Assembly (NCBI GenBank): GCA_008973525.1 | Contig: WACJ01000529.1 | Location: 1,302,001 to 1,366,000, forward strand | Length of the DNA: 64,000 bases | DNA from: Stenopsyche tienmushanensis | Lineage: Eukaryota; Arthropoda; Insecta; Trichoptera; Stenopsychidae | Reading direction: 5' to 3' | Shown here: one piece after another, positions 9,696-22,369 of the stretch | How the letters are laid out: each line of letters opens with the position of its first letter | Position numbering within the stretch: position 1 is the stretch's first letter | The notes under the pieces: model-generated | The model's database searches: none | What the model was told of the DNA's origin: nothing | Seen by the model: only the letters and a program-made list of their open reading frames with translations | Made by a program: the position numbers and the translations under genes

Positions 9696-12125
9696 ATATA
9701 TCGTATAAAAATAATAAGTATCGTCCGACTCAGGGGCCACATATTAGAAATATGACTCAAGCTACAGGTTAAAGTATTATCAATTAATTATACCTATATG
9801 TTGATTAAAATATAACTTTTCTGATACGTATCTGGTATTTATTACATTGTGTAACTCTAGAAAAGTTACATAAAAAATCTTGACCTGCATGTGGATTTTA
9901 TTGGAAAATAATACTCGCTATAGAAAATAAAATAAAAAGTGTATATATAAATACAAAGATGTCACTCCTATATCAGAATTATATTATTATAATTATAATT
10001 TTTAATTTTTAAAAAGTAAATTAATATTTCGCAATTTGAGTGTGCATATTTTTACCATCGAAATGGTTTGAAAACTTACTTATTTATAATAATAAAGTAT
10101 TTGAAATCAAAATTAACGACTGTAATTTTGTACAAATTTCAAACCTCTTATAACACTGGTTAACATTACACGATATTTTTGAGAAACCATACATTTGTGT
10201 TATACGAGGGTTGGGTGTATATGAAAGAGACAATATGTTCTCATAGAAAACTATCATCAATTAGTTTTTATTTTCGGTAAAGTAATATTATTTGAAGTAT
10301 CCACGGTTCTTGTATTTGATTTTTGAATACTTGAATACTATTTTGAATCACTCAGAATTTGGGATCCTAATCGAACATTCGAATATATTTGCCATTTTTT
10401 CAATATTCGTAAATTCGAATATTTATAAAATTAATCGGATATTATTCGTTTTTCTGCTAAGTAATTAAAATGTTTATTCGTAATAAATCCCAAGTGAATA
10501 TAACTTATTTCAAATCTTGGATGCATTTTTGTTTTGAAAATACTAGTCATCGGAGACTCGGAGAGAAACTTTCTCGTAAATTTGTCAACTGAATTTACAA
10601 ATTAACGTGAATTTATCAACGAAGAAAAAACTTCCAAGCGGCTCAATTTTAGCCTTCTGACAGTTCGCGTGGCTCCCACTTGTCCAGCATTTTTATCTTC
10701 CCTCTTTTGAGATTATTTTTGCCCTTTTTGAATTATTATTTTACAAATCGATCATTCTTTGAATGCTCAGTCAATATTTCCACATGCTTTCACTGCATTA
10801 TGACCCAATTTGAACGCATACAAAAAGCTAACGGTTTTTTTTGTTGACGCCATTCTTTTGAAAGTCATTAGAACAATAGAAATAGCAAAACATACTTAAT
10901 ATTTAAAGGCAATTAAAGAACACACTATTTTTTTTTATTTAAAATAGTCGAACTTATAACTCTCCCAATACCGGTCGATCTTTGAAAATCAATAAAATAT
11001 TCCAATTCCTAGAATTCCTTCTAATCGGCTCATTTCCGAAAAAAATACTAATTATTAGAATTATGTACTAATAAATTCTTAGAAAATCGGCGAGATGTTC
11101 CAATTCCAAGAAATCCAAACTTTTCATTACACGTTATCGGATTGATAATCTTTCACATACACATGTGGTTATGTGGTTTTTTTAAAAGTGACTTTTTCTT
11201 TTTTTAATTTCCTAAAGAGTACATATCGAGATATTTTGGATAAAATAAGAAATAAATCATCAACACTAACCAAAATTTGGAAAAAATATATAATTTGGGA
11301 CTATGTAAATTAAACCACGCCCTTTATTCTGGATTAAATTTTTGAAAAAAAAAAAATTTTTTTGCATTTTTCTAATGTTTTGACGTATTTTCCAAAGGTA
11401 TTTCCAAAATTCCGACTATTTACGTAGTTATAGCTATTTTAGTGACGCGGCAACATTGCCGTTCTTACCATAATGAAATCTTTTAACGCGTTTTTCACGA
11501 AACTTTTTTGAAACCAAGTTTTAATTAATTAATTTACTTCAAACATGGTCCTAATATTTTCTATATAACCCTCTATTATTCCTACCAGATTTATATCAAA
11601 ATATATTTTTTAACTATTTAAAAAAAATAAGGCAAAAAAAATACTTTTTTTAATTTTTTTATTAAACAGTCACCATTTTGTTTTTTTTTTTAGTTAGGGA
11701 TTATAGTGACATATTTACTAATAATGAATTATATTGTTGGAAAGAGAAAATGTACACAGAAAAATGATGACATTGATACTGGATATATATAATCTTCCGA
11801 AGAAGAGCGCGATTTTAAGTCATATCGAAAATCGCAACGAAATGATCATTCAGCGATGATAGTTTATAATTAAAATAATTAGTATTTCTTTAGTGGATGT
11901 CTGGCATTTGAGATGCCAGATGTAAGAAATCCTTAAAATTTTACCAATGGTGTAATTGCCTTATTTTTTCCTGTTTTTTTTATTCAATTTTTTAATGTCG
12001 TTTTGGATATATTTTATATAGCTGTTTCAAAGTTATGCGGTTTTTCAAAATCTTTGGAACGCATCTTCACTTTTTCCATGCAAGTCATACCTTTTTTATG
12101 CGATTTTCCGCGGAACACAAGTATA
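9696..12125. other. AT-rich sequence without recognisable genes
   Basis: Homopolymer-rich, with stops in all frames. Positions 10320-10450 are rich in ATTCGAAT-type words and may be an old element end, but I could not pair it. Confidence 0.35.
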
Positions 12126-12214
12126 CAGTCAACTCTCCTATAACATCGAGATAGAGACTGCGCTATAGAAAGAAAAAAAACGCTATAGAAAGTTAGATAA
12201 AAATTGAGGTTATG
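12126..12214 (+). mobile_element. Probable Tigger/pogo-type terminal repeat fragment
   Basis: CAGTCAACTCTCCTATAAC preceded by TA, then repeated CGCTATAGAAAG words, resembles ends of Tigger/Jerky-type DNA transposons. No partner end or transposase was found nearby. Confidence 0.4.
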
Positions 12215-12672
12215 TTTTTTCAATTGTATTTGGCGATTTGAAAGAAATTAGCATTTTTTCCGTTTTTGTATTTTACCTTGAATGTGTTCAGTTTGTTTAG
12301 TAATTATAACAAATTCAGGGAAGATACCGGGATTCCGGGATTGGATTCCCTAGTGCGGAGTAGGACGATCTAGAATTTATGATATAAAAAAGAAGCGCGA
12401 GAATATTCAAAAGTTCGTCTCCACCATTGATTGCAGGCTAGGCAAGAAGCAACATTTTTAAGAAAGCAAAACATCCAAAGGTGGAGAAAGTTTTGTATAT
12501 GTGGTTTCTTCAGGGAAGAAACGGGCATACACCTATTTCTGTACCTATATCTGTCATGAAAGAAATGTTGTATTACATGGAGATAGTTAAAACGCTTCAA
12601 AAATTGTCATGGAATACGTTTGATGACGACAACAGGATTTATATTTTATAACTGCTATAGCTACCGACCTTA
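12215..12672. other. No feature seen
   Basis: AT-rich; a 76-codon open stretch on the minus strand (12370-12600) has no recognisable domain or signal. Confidence 0.35.
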
Positions 12673-12751
12673 TTAACCTTTTAACTGCCAATGACTCATC
12701 AGCGCGTACAAATTCGACGCGCCGGTGCGTTGTTGGCAGTTAAAAGGTTAA
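12673..12751. mobile_element. 79-bp palindromic piggyBac-like MITE
   Basis: Perfect 19-bp inverted ends, TTAACCTTTTAACTGCCAA and its complement, are bounded by TTAA, the piggyBac target site. The GC-rich centre contains GCGCGT and GACGCGCC. Too short to encode anything; an internally deleted piggyBac derivative. Confidence 0.65.
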
Positions 12752-12931
12752 TGTATTCAAAATTTAGAAATCTTTTCTCATCAATAATTATTATTTTGCT
12801 AATAACTTTTTCAATTCAAAGAAGCATTTATTATCTTATTGTTTCTTGACTTATCAAATTTCTCTTCGTGGTAATTTGTATATAAGTTTTATTTGAAATT
12901 TCGTATATAAATCACCGGATTCCATCGCGGC

Positions 12932-13690
12932 TAGGGCTTATAAAAAAACCGAAATTTTTCAAAACCGGTTTTCGGTTTTCAGTTTTCGATCAAAACCGAT
13001 TTCCACCGGTTTTAGAAATATGTGAAATGCAAGATTAAAACAACGGATATATTAAAATTATTCGAAATGTATTCGAAGACACATTAAATAAAAATATCGA
13101 AAAAAAATTATTTTTGGGAATTACGCTTTTTTTCAATTATTTTGATGGCTTTTATGTATTAGTTTTATGTTTTAAGATTTATGTTCGTTTGGAGTGATTG
13201 TCTCAAATATTTTTTTCTGAATTTTTTACAAGAAATGCTGTTCTGAATTTGGTTTTCGACAATGACCCAAAGTCGAAGTGCTGTCGTTAGGCGTTTAAAG
13301 AAATCTCTGAACTGATTTAAGCATTGAAATTAATTTACGTGTGACTGAATATATCTGGAATATATCTGTAGGGTTTTATGCAAGGAATGTAAATATAGGA
13401 AAGGAATCGGAGAGATTATCGGAATACTGTCTAGACGACACAAACGACACGAAGCTAAACAAAAATGAAACCATGCAGTTATCATTTTCAATGATGATTT
13501 ATGTCATCGATTAAAACAATATGAATGGATTGAAAAGTAGTACTATCTAGATTAAATTAGAGTAAGTCACATAAAAATGACATTTTAGAGGCGAAATCTA
13601 TGATCTTAATGACGTAAATTTCGTTGTCAATTGATCAATGTTTTTGATTTGGTTATTCAGTTTTGGATTCTTATTGTTTGTCTAAATATT
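12932..13690 (+). mobile_element. hAT-like non-autonomous element, copy 1
   Basis: Starts TAGGGCTTATAAAAAAACCG, then AAAACCGGTTTTCGGTTTT words. The body aligns by eye with the reverse complement of 16130-16740 (shared words: GAATATATCTG, ATGCAAGGAATGTA, ACGACACGAAGCTAAAC). The right end is too decayed to place exactly. The superfamily (hAT-like) is inferred from the terminal sequence style. Confidence 0.5.
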
Positions 13691-13817
13691 GGCGATTGAC
13701 ATAGACACCTGGTTTTTTGAAAAAGGCCGAATTGCGAAATTCAAGAGATTAATGTAAAATTATTTATTTGAGTAATGTAATTGAAATTGATGATATTTGA
13801 GTGATAGAACGGTGTTT

Positions 13818-14320
13818 TTGTGTTGTAAGACAAACATCTATTTTTATCTGGATGATTGATTGCACAACGTTACAGAAATATAGATCGAAGATTAAGAATA
13901 AAAATTTCAACATTCAAAACCGTATTTATAAAAACGATACGAATCGAAAGAGGTCGTTAATAGCATACTTGAATAATTTGAAAATTTTCCTATTGAATCT
14001 CTCGTTTTCCTTAACAGTCGTATTCAATTCCAGATATACACGATAGCTTCAAATTAAAAAATACACGGAAGCTTTTAACTTCCATTAAATAAATCCAAAT
14101 CTTACTGTACATCAAATCAAGATAAGATTAAAGTTGAAACGGGCTCAAATTTATAAAATATTAGGATTTCAAAAAAATTTGCTTGTGCAAGGTTTTATTT
14201 AGTAATCATGTGTGATGCAAACGACAATGCAAAAATCAATCAAAAAGTATTTTGGATTCTGGCTGCAGTTAGGAATGTGGGCCAATTATACATATACGAT
14301 GAAAAAAGAAGCATGTATAC
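13818..14320 (+). pseudogene. Pseudogene C': decayed copy of 5' flank and exon 1 of gene C
   Basis: Positions 13818-13970 match gene C's 5' flank and UTR. Positions 13978-14320 match gene C exon 1, including GTATTCAATTCCAGAT, CTTCAAATTAAA.AATACACGGA, AAGTTGAAAC, TTTATTTAGTAATCAT and a CCAATTATACATATACGATG block that encodes the NYTYTM segment of the domain. The signal-peptide region is missing (deletion at about 13975) and several indels and stops break the frame. The splice donor after the lysine codon is lost. It is non-coding as it stands, although the promoter-side sequence might still be transcribed. Confidence 0.75.
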
Positions 14321-15890
14321 CTTTTTTTAAAAAATGTTCTAGTTATTGTTAAAATCTATATTAATTCCATTTATATTATTTTTGGTGGCAATTTGGTCGT
14401 TTTTTAATGAATGGCTTCTAGGACAATCATTTTAACAATGATTTGTGGTAAATAATTTAGCAAATGAATGGCATTTATTAACAATGTGATAAATAATGTG
14501 TTGTTATTTTTTTATATGTAATTATTTTTGTATGCCATATGTTTTAAAAAAATTACAACGACGTTTAATAATAATCATTTAATAGTATGTCTCGCCTCAG
14601 GTAAGATTTCCACTAGAATTGTAGAAAATTCTATTTAAATAACAAGTCACAAATTACATCGAATTATGAGCTTACACAATTCTTTGAAGTAGTCAAAAAA
14701 AGACAAGATAACGATGATCTATTTCTATTCAATTTCATGAATCATCAAACGTTTTAAAATTTTCAGTGTTCGATGAAAAAAGCTGTTATCTAGCAAAAAA
14801 TAAATACAAATAATAGCTGGGGGATTTTATAATCTCTTGAAAAGTAGGTAAGATTATTCCGATAGCAAACCCAACAAAAGAAAATTGCCTTCCAAAAAAT
14901 AATAATCTAATAAGCTTTAAAATACATTTCGCCTAGGATTAAGATTTTCAATTACTAATAGCTTAACTAGAATGATTAGACGACTCGAACACTCGTACAG
15001 GATGTTAAATTATATTAATATATTTAGGAAATGTTTTTTAAAGAACCAAAAAATCATTGGTAATTAGTAACAAAGCATAATCTTAATAATAAAAAAAACA
15101 AGCTAGCGTATCTTAAGCTTTTTGTCGTTAATGTACTGCCTCAATAGAAAGATCTTTTGAAATATTTGGGTATAACTTTAGATCCCAACTGTGTCGAGTT
15201 CTACACCGCGGGGGCAACATGTTTCTTTAGCCATCGTACCACATTCTAGTGTCCTATAAATTGCTGCAGAACAACAATTATTTCTTTAAAGTCCTTATGA
15301 CGATCTCAATAGGAAATCTTACTAGGGAAATGATTTAATGTGGTGGTTTGCCATTGTATCTCACACGTGATAAAGTAGTAAGAATAGGGTTATTTGGAAA
15401 GGTAAAAGAGGAGAGAATCTATGTGTGATTAGCGAAATTATCATTATACATAAATGATAATTTAATTTTTGTTACAAATTCAATCACTCACTCATGGGCA
15501 TTCCCGCACGACTTTATTAATCGGCTCAGCATTTACTTTTTTCAAATACAGGAGTTTAGGGTAAGCCTGGATTGAGATGATCGATCAGAAATTATTATAT
15601 TTCCGATCTCCCAAATTTGTTGATACAGTGAAATTTTTTTCCACAATCTGGATTTGAGCCTAAACCATTACAATACGAGTCCAGGATCTATGTCACTATT
15701 CCAACACTTGGTCTAACACAACAATTAGAATCGATTTTAAAAAACCTATTGGTGTTTCCTTTTTTACTTCTTGTTTGATTTTTTGATAAATGGTATGTAA
15801 TCAATTCTCAGAAGTATAGTAACAATAAATTATTTGCAATAAAAACGGAATAGAAAATCATCAGATATGTCGAATCATACACATTAGGGC
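14321..15890 (+). pseudogene. Duplicated intron sequence of pseudogene C'
   Basis: Blocks align with gene C's intron: about 14700-14790 with 19500-19590 (CGATGATCTATTTC, ATCAAACGTTT, TTCGATGAA, AAAGCTGTTA), 14870-14900 with 19640-19670 (AAAGAAAATTGCCTTCC), and 15290-15330 with 19820-19850. No copy of gene C's second exon was found before 18700, so the duplication is truncated or was interrupted by the hAT-like element at 15895. Confidence 0.6.
15520..15745 (+). repeat. Interspersed repeat (GCCTGGATTGA family)
   Basis: About 15520-15745 matches 56410-56620 in the same orientation (CTCAG.ATTTA, AGCCTGGATTGA, AAATTTGTTAAT-like, CAATCTG.ATTTGA.CC) and in part 33465-33600. Class unknown; perhaps a non-autonomous transposon. 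Confidence 0.5.
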
Positions 15891-15894
15891 TTGT

Positions 15895-16838
15895 CGTTTT
15901 TTAAAAACCGGTTTTGAAAACCCGGTTTTTAGCCAAAAATTATGAACTTCGAAAACCGGATTTTTGGTCCTAAAGATCCGGTTTTGAATGATTTTTCATT
16001 TTCATTCACTACTAGCAAGTTATGTACTTAATTTTTGAATCATCAAATCAAAGAAATTGATCCATTTGACATTGAAATGTACGTCATTAATATTAAAGGT
16101 TTCCTTTTTTAAATGAAATTTTTGTGTAACCCTTCTCTAATTTCGTCTAGGCAGTATTTCCTTACAATCCATTCATATTATTATAATCGGCACATTGATC
16201 ATCATTGAAAATGATATCTACATAGTGTCATTTTTGTTTAGCCTCGTGTCGTTTATAGACCGTATTCCGATACTCTCTCCCATTCCCTTCCTATACATTC
16301 CTTGCATAAAAGTCCTACAGATATATTCCAGATTTCACTTACACGTCAATTCATTTTAGTGCAGTCGCAAGGTGTTAAAGAAAAGCTCTGGACTGATTTA
16401 AGGAATAAAATGAATTGACGTGTAATTGAAGTGAAATCTGGAATATATCTGTAGGACTTTTATGCAAGGAATGTATAGGAAGATGTATAAGTCGACCTTA
16501 AGCATTTCTTGTAAACTAAATTCAGAACAATAAATATATTTGTAAAAAATCACTCAAAATAAACACATAAATCTTAAAATTTAAACTAATGCCATAAACG
16601 GAGTCTCTTGTAGAACAAACACGTTATACAAATTCTAGTATATAAAAACCATCAAAATAATCGAAAAAAAGCGCAATTCCCAAATATTGATTTTTTTCGA
16701 TATTCTTAATTAATGTGTCTCCAGTCTTTCATCCGCTATTTTTTTTTTAGTTTCTTAAAAACGAAAATCGGTGGAAATCGGTTTTGCTCGAAAACTGAAA
16801 AACGGTTTTGAATAATGTCAGTTTTTGAATAAACCCTA
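15895..16838 (-). mobile_element. hAT-like non-autonomous element, copy 2
   Basis: Both ends read TAGGG inward (TAGGGCTTGTCG at the left, TAGGGTTTATTC on the complement at the right), followed by AAAACCGG/CGGTTTT words. It is the reverse-oriented relative of copy 1. No clear 8-bp target duplication remains. It contains the large hairpin described next. Confidence 0.55.
16287..16482. repeat. Large near-perfect inverted repeat (72/77-bp arms)
   Basis: Left arm 16287-16358 and right arm 16406-16482 are complementary apart from about five inserted bases in the right arm and at most a few mismatches; the loop is 47 bases. Within the hAT-like element, copy 1 has only one arm of this sequence, so the second arm was added in this copy. 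Confidence 0.75.
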
Positions 16839-16889
16839 GTGATATTCATCCCGTCTGTATCATACATTTACTTCTTCATTCCCTCGATA

Positions 16890-17314
16890 TTAACCCTTTC
16901 CAGTCCAAAGCATTTTTAAATGTGATACAGCTACTCCGAGTGATATTTAGTGAATTTGTCTAAGATTATATTTTTGGTAATACATTAAGAAAAAAAGCGT
17001 AATACCTAAAAAAAAATATTTTTCAATATTTGGACAATATATTATATACATTTGTTGGTAAAAATGATAAATTTTTCATTTCGATTTTTAAAATTCGCTA
17101 ATGTGAGAAACTTTTTAAAATAGTGGCCTGGATGTAGGCCTGGTTTTCAAATCATACACTGTTTGTTAGGATTACTAAATTTAAAAATTTTAAAATAAAA
17201 AAAAACATGAACTCATGCCAGGTTCGTGGGACGCATATATAAGTCCTAACGAAAATGTCTGCGCCCACTGTATGTTGCCTTATTGAAAAAGAACTTCCTC
17301 GCTTAACAGGTTAA
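16890..17314. mobile_element. Possible piggyBac-like MITE
   Basis: TTAACCCTTTCCAG at the left and TTAACCTGTTAAG on the complement at the right are compatible with piggyBac-type ends at TTAA sites. The terminal match is short, so this is tentative. The interior is AT-rich and non-coding. Confidence 0.3.
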
Positions 17315-17339
17315 GCAAGCACTCGCCTGTTATAATTTT

Positions 17340-17570
17340 TTTTATGTATATAAAAATCAATGTCTGTTTGTTCATATTTTATGCGCTGCCATATCGTTCG
17401 TTCGATTGCAATGAATCTTTGGGGAGTTGTTGTACACACTTTCATGAACGTTATAGAATTAGTACAAGTATTGTCGGTGTACGCAATTTGTTATGCAAGA
17501 CGTTTAGCGGATGTACCATGTTGGCGCATATTGGACGGGGAGAGGAAGGATGCGCCGGGTATTCGCTAGT
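17340..17570 (+). mobile_element. Helitron/Helentron-like 3' end
   Basis: The segment ends GCCGGGTATTCGCTAGT; CTAGT fits the CTRRT terminus of Helitrons, and the preceding TGTCTGTTTGTTC and ATTGCAATGAATCTTTG words resemble non-autonomous Helentrons of insects. The same 17 bases occur at 42950-42966. Overlapping open stretches of 69-77 codons here are unlikely to be genes. Class is inference. Confidence 0.45.
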
Positions 17571-17631
17571 AAAATAAATAAAGAAAATAAACTGCAAACT
17601 ACACATTTCATACTATTTTTTTTAATATGAA

Positions 17632-17712
17632 ATTCGACTTACGACCATTTCAACTTACGTCCAAGGTGGCAGAACGGAACCCCGTCGTATGTTGAGAATT
17701 GACTATATGTAG
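17632..17712 (+). mobile_element. Tigger-like terminal repeat
   Basis: CGACTTACGACC...CAACTTACGTCC...CGTCGTATGTTGAG is the decayed counterpart of the end at 23490-23562 beside a recognisable Tigger transposase relic. No coding part is present here. Confidence 0.6.
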
Positions 17713-18645
17713 TGTGTAGAGAAAAAATACTCTAATTTACTGTATACATATATATATATATATATTACACATATGCGGCTCTCTGGTACCTTTGTTATCC
17801 TGTTTCCGTGGCAATTTGGCTCTTCTCAATTGACAAACTGCCGACCTCTGCGCTAGGCTAATATCAGTGTATTTTTTTAATTCTAAATACTATTTTACTC
17901 CAAATTACCAATTCAAGTTTTTTTAATACTTCGAGATTATCCCTTTCTATTTGTCATTATTGTATCGGTGAGATAACATTTTTTTAACAGTTCGTTGGCC
18001 AATATCGGATTTGTATAAAATCTATGATATCCTTTGGAATCTGGAATCATCTTTTGCAAATGATTGAAAAGGTGCAGAACTATTCTGATGGTAAATAACA
18101 GCTCTGATTTAATCAATCCCTGAGCAGTGAAGCTTCCATTATATGGTACAAATGTAGAAATATAACTTGTATGGAAAAAATCCAGGAAATGAATGAATGG
18201 TTGATTTGTTGTAAATTAAGAAATGTATCTTTTCATAGAAAAGTTGCTCCGATGTTCCATAAAATAAAAACATCAGAACAGTTCTAAATAATTGTAATCG
18301 AGGCTGGTATAAAAAATGTCAAGACCTGGGGACAAGATTGGGTAAAAACATTAATGTCGAGGCCACTTTGACATAGGATATCAAAGTGTTAAAGGTAGTT
18401 TGACCTCCAATTTTCATTTTTACCCATCTGGGTGAATTTCATAATTATATGTATCGATATAAATCTTATTACTGTATTTTAAAAACATGATTGGAACTGA
18501 TGGGATCAATCATAATTATCGTTACGAAAGATATTGCAAATATTTTTTTGTTTTGTTAAGACTAAAATCTCATTTTATCTGCACGATTGCAAAATATGCT
18601 CACAGAAATAAGCTGAAGATTAAGAAAAAGTTGCAACATCTTAAT
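17713..18645. other. Upstream region of gene C
   Basis: AT-rich with a (TA)n tract near 17748-17765. From about 18540 it resembles the flank of pseudogene C'. No gene seen. Confidence 0.4.
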
Positions 18646-18652
18646 TCGTATT

Positions 18653-18686
18653 TATAAATAAAGGAAAAATCGAGAGTGGTCATTAG
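18653..18686 (+). promoter_or_regulatory. Core promoter of gene C (TATA box and initiator)
   Basis: TATAAATA (18653-18660) lies 29 bases before the A of TCATTAG (18680-18686), the classic spacing for a TATA/initiator promoter. It predicts a transcription start near 18682 and a 5' UTR of about 32 bases. Confidence 0.6.
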
Positions 18687-18713
18687 TGTTGATCAAGATT
18701 TCAATAAAGAAAG

Positions 18714-20949
18714 ATGGGCGTTCATAAGTTTCGATCGACATTTGCACTATGCATATTTTTAATAAGTCAATTTCCAAACGTGTTCGGGAAAAGTGCAGAC
18801 TGTATAATCGAAAATTTTGATAATGAATCTCTCGGGTTGTTTAACGGGTCGTGTTCAATTCCAGATGTTACACGACGGTTTCAAATTAAAGAATACACGG
18901 AATCCTTTCAGCCCCCATCGGTTGAGTCCAAATTTTTCATAGTTTCAACGCCGGGTACAACCTGGAACTGTATATCAAATCAAGATGCGATTAAAGTTGA
19001 AACAGGGACTCAAATTATGATAAAACATTACATCTCAAAGGTGTCAGAACATACACAGTTTTATTTAGTAATCATTTATGATGCAAACGATAATACAGAA
19101 ATCAGTAAATATTTTGGATCCTGGTCGGAGCCGAGGACGTGGACCAATTATACGTACACAATGGAAAAAGATGCTGATATAAAGGTAATTTAATTTTTGC
19201 TATTTATACATTTTTTTTAAATTTTTCTCATGTATTGTTACAATATATGACATTTCAATTTATATTATTTTTGAAATAAATCTGGAAAAAATAGCTTCTA
19301 GTAGTCATATATCGTACAATTATAGATTTATTTACAACGGAACATATTAATAAGAATTCTATAATAATTACACATGCATTTTTGGTTTTAATTTCACGAC
19401 GTCCGTCACAATGATTTTTCTAGTTATTTGTGTAAAATGGATTTGAAATAATTTTTGGCGAAATTTCAATTAATTGATTTTGCCATTTGTCATTAATAAA
19501 TGACACGATGATCTATTTCAATTCAATTCCATGAATCGTCAAACGTTTCAAAATTTACAGTATTCGATGAAGAAAAAGCTGTTACCTATTTGAACAATGT
19601 GTTCAATTCCCTTGAAAAGTAGATTATCTCAATAGTAACTCGAAATCGAAAGAAAATTGCCTTCCTATTCAACATATAATGACGTAGAAAAAAAATCCGT
19701 TTATATAATTAGCAATTATTCAAAAAAATATTTGGCAAATTAATGTAAGCTTGTCTTATCATCAAGACAGAAAAAAGTACCATTCATACAATAATTTGAG
19801 CTTTAGTCCATTTGATATAGGCGATCTTCATAGGAGACTTATCTACGATTTAAGTTAGAATAAGTTTATTTGAAGAGTATTGCAATTGTCATTCAAAGGC
19901 AGTCTCGTCCTATTATACATGTATTATGAATGCATCGTCTCAGCATTTGATTTTACAGATCCAGGAATGTTAGGGTATGGTTGGATTAGAACATTTGACA
20001 GTGATTTTTTTTACAGCGTAGAATTGAACCCTAACCATAGCAACACTTGGTTCTTATTCTCCATGGCAACTGGTCTTGATCAAAAAATAATATATTTAAA
20101 AAATACTCTATTTTATCTTATCATCAGGATTACCTTGCTAAAATCAAATCAATGCACGCCTACGCCATGTCTATGCTAGCTTAGCCCAGATTAATCTTCT
20201 TGCATAATTTTTAATCTTTCAAAATCTTTAAGATTTAAACACCTTCTCATTCTTATAATTAATTTTTCATAATAGAGAAAACAGCAATTTAAATTTATTA
20301 TCAAATAACTATTGTAGTGATTACATGTGAACATTCCTCTCATGGCTGATATAAATACTTGGATAAAAGGACTTACAGAAGAGCTTGACCTCTAGATTCT
20401 TCTGAATAAAAGGAGTTGCCTAGACAAAGCCTTAGATCGACATAGTATATTTGACATTTCGTCGACTAAATAACGTTACATCATTACCTTAAAAATAATT
20501 CTGCAATTCGCATTACAATCCTCTGAACTGCACCTGGTTCTGGAATCTATGGAACTATTCCCTTCCCTTCATATACAGATACAAAACATCAGGTTAAATC
20601 TTGCACTTATATTTTACCCTTTTCACTATAGAGTGCTAGATGCTTGAATTTAATTGATCCACAATGGAAATTTTTATGCTTATTAATTATAATATGTTAT
20701 TCTTTTTAGATTGATTTTGCTGTTTTGGGCGTTAACGATGCTAATTTTGTAGCAGTTGATTTCATCAGTATCTTATCTGAAGATTGTGATTTGAGAGCAT
20801 CTGATTCCGAACCTTGGGAAGCATGGCTAATCGTCGTAGTAACTCTTGCGTGTGTTGCAGCCGTGTGTATCATTGGTGGTATAGTTTTTTACTTTTGCAA
20901 CAAAAATCGTTCAAGCGGAATGCCACAGAACAATGTTGCAACATTTTGA
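18714..20949 (+). CDS. Gene C: short MAM-like membrane protein without mucin stalk (2 exons)
   Basis: Exons 18714-19184 and 20710-20949 (intron 19185-20709, GTAATT...TAG, phase 0) give 236 residues. Signal peptide 1-25 (ends NVFG). The MAM-like domain (about 28-184) has cysteines 30, 47, 86 and 183, an NFD motif, the family EYTESFQPP block, an NYT sequon and the terminal FVAVDFIS strand. Where its paralogues carry a Thr-rich stalk, only about ten residues (LRASDSEPWE) separate the last cysteine from the transmembrane helix (about 196-219). The tail CNKNRSSGMPQNNVATF follows. The domain would sit directly on the membrane. An AATAAA at 20998-21003, 49 bases after the stop, is a good polyadenylation signal. 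Paralogue of A and B by sequence, intron site and juxtamembrane SEPWEAWLI/SWEPWLI. Function unknown. Confidence 0.85.
19915..20070 (+). repeat. Interspersed repeat fragment in gene C intron
   Basis: CTCAGCATTTGATTTTACAG, AGGGTATGGTTGGATT and following words resemble the repeat at 15520-15745. It is shared with the duplicated intron of pseudogene C', so it probably predates that duplication. Confidence 0.4.
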
Positions 20950-22327
20950 AAAGCCAAAATTGAATAAGCTTTGCCAAGGGCTTATTGAAGGTTGTACAAT
21001 AAATATAATTAGCATCGCCTTATTAAAGATAATTTTGCAAATAGATAACATTATTTAATCTCAAATTTTAGCCAGATGCCAATTTTACGATCAACTTTCC
21101 GATTATTATTTTTATTTTTAGCATTCGTGTAAATTAGTCTTGGTAATGAGTGTAATTGTTGTTAATATTTAAGCAGTGAGTGAACGTGACCATGGGCAGA
21201 TTAGTACGCTCGAAATATTGGGTTATATTAAATATTATTACTTATAGTAAGGTTTTTTGTTGAACATAACGATGATATTAATACGTATTTAGTTTGTGAA
21301 TCATTATCAATATTTTGAAACAATCAATATATATTAATCATTTAAATCTGAATAAAAAATATCTTGATAATATAATAATTGTAGAAGAGTAATAATCTTA
21401 GTCTGTGTCGAAGCGAAATTATTATGTATGTTGAATATACGAAAATTAGTCAATATTGATTATGTAAATCCTCAAAATTTACTATTGTATGTTTCAAAAT
21501 AGGCTTTATCAAATTTTATTTTGAAAATAGTAAAATCATATTACTGAAATGTTGTTTTAATATTCAATTTGTGTGTATTTTTTCAAAGGCGATGATTGCC
21601 AGCTAGTGAAAATGAAGTTTATTGCAACGAATTATCATATATAGTTAATTATGTTACCTTATTTGACCTTTAAGAAAATTATTGCAGTATCATAATTTTA
21701 AAATAATTTTATATTTTTAATTTAATCATTTGATCACATGAAAATGAAATGGAATCTACTGCATACAAATTCTTAGCGGAAGAAGAAACATTGTTGAGAT
21801 GGGGGGGGGGGGGTTTCTGAAGCTGGACTTTGGATTGATTAAGAAATGAGTTCATCGTCATTGTCATCATAAAATCTCACAGCTGAGTCTGAATAAAACC
21901 TGAAATAAAAATTCTGAATAAAAATGGTGCCTTGTCTTTCTGAGCATATTCCACCATTCGGCGCATCGATACCAATTCTAAGGAAATCCCACCCAAAGTT
22001 ACAATATCTGCATAAACCGTTATTTCTGATCAATGTTTTAGTATTAAGACTTTGACGCACAAATTCGTCAAATACCGTCATGCGTCAGCAGATAATACTT
22101 AGCTTATTGCGCCAGATAAATACATACTTCAAATCTTATCTCACAATCAACGAAACGCATCAAACGAAAACAAACATAAATGTCTCAAAGAATCTCAAAC
22201 TTCCCTAAATAATATAAATTAATTTTGATAAATTATTTGATTTTTGCGATTCGCCGACTTGGAGTACATACATATTATAAACATCAACTACAAAGTTGTA
22301 AAAGTTTTATGAACTTAGGTTAAAAAA
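20950..22327. other. Gene C 3' flank, no further gene
   Basis: Polyadenylation signal AATAAA at 20998-21003. A poly-G tract lies at about 21801-21812. An 80-codon open stretch on the minus strand (21839-22081) has no recognised domain. Otherwise AT-rich and empty. Confidence 0.4.
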
Positions 22328-22369
22328 TTGCATTCTACTTCCACCTATATTATATTCAAATCACATATG

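Noticed and set aside
17344..17577. Two overlapping 69-77 codon frames with a hydrophobic start
   Set aside because: Inside the Helitron-like terminus; neither has a conserved domain or promoter, and both end at the CTAGT boundary.
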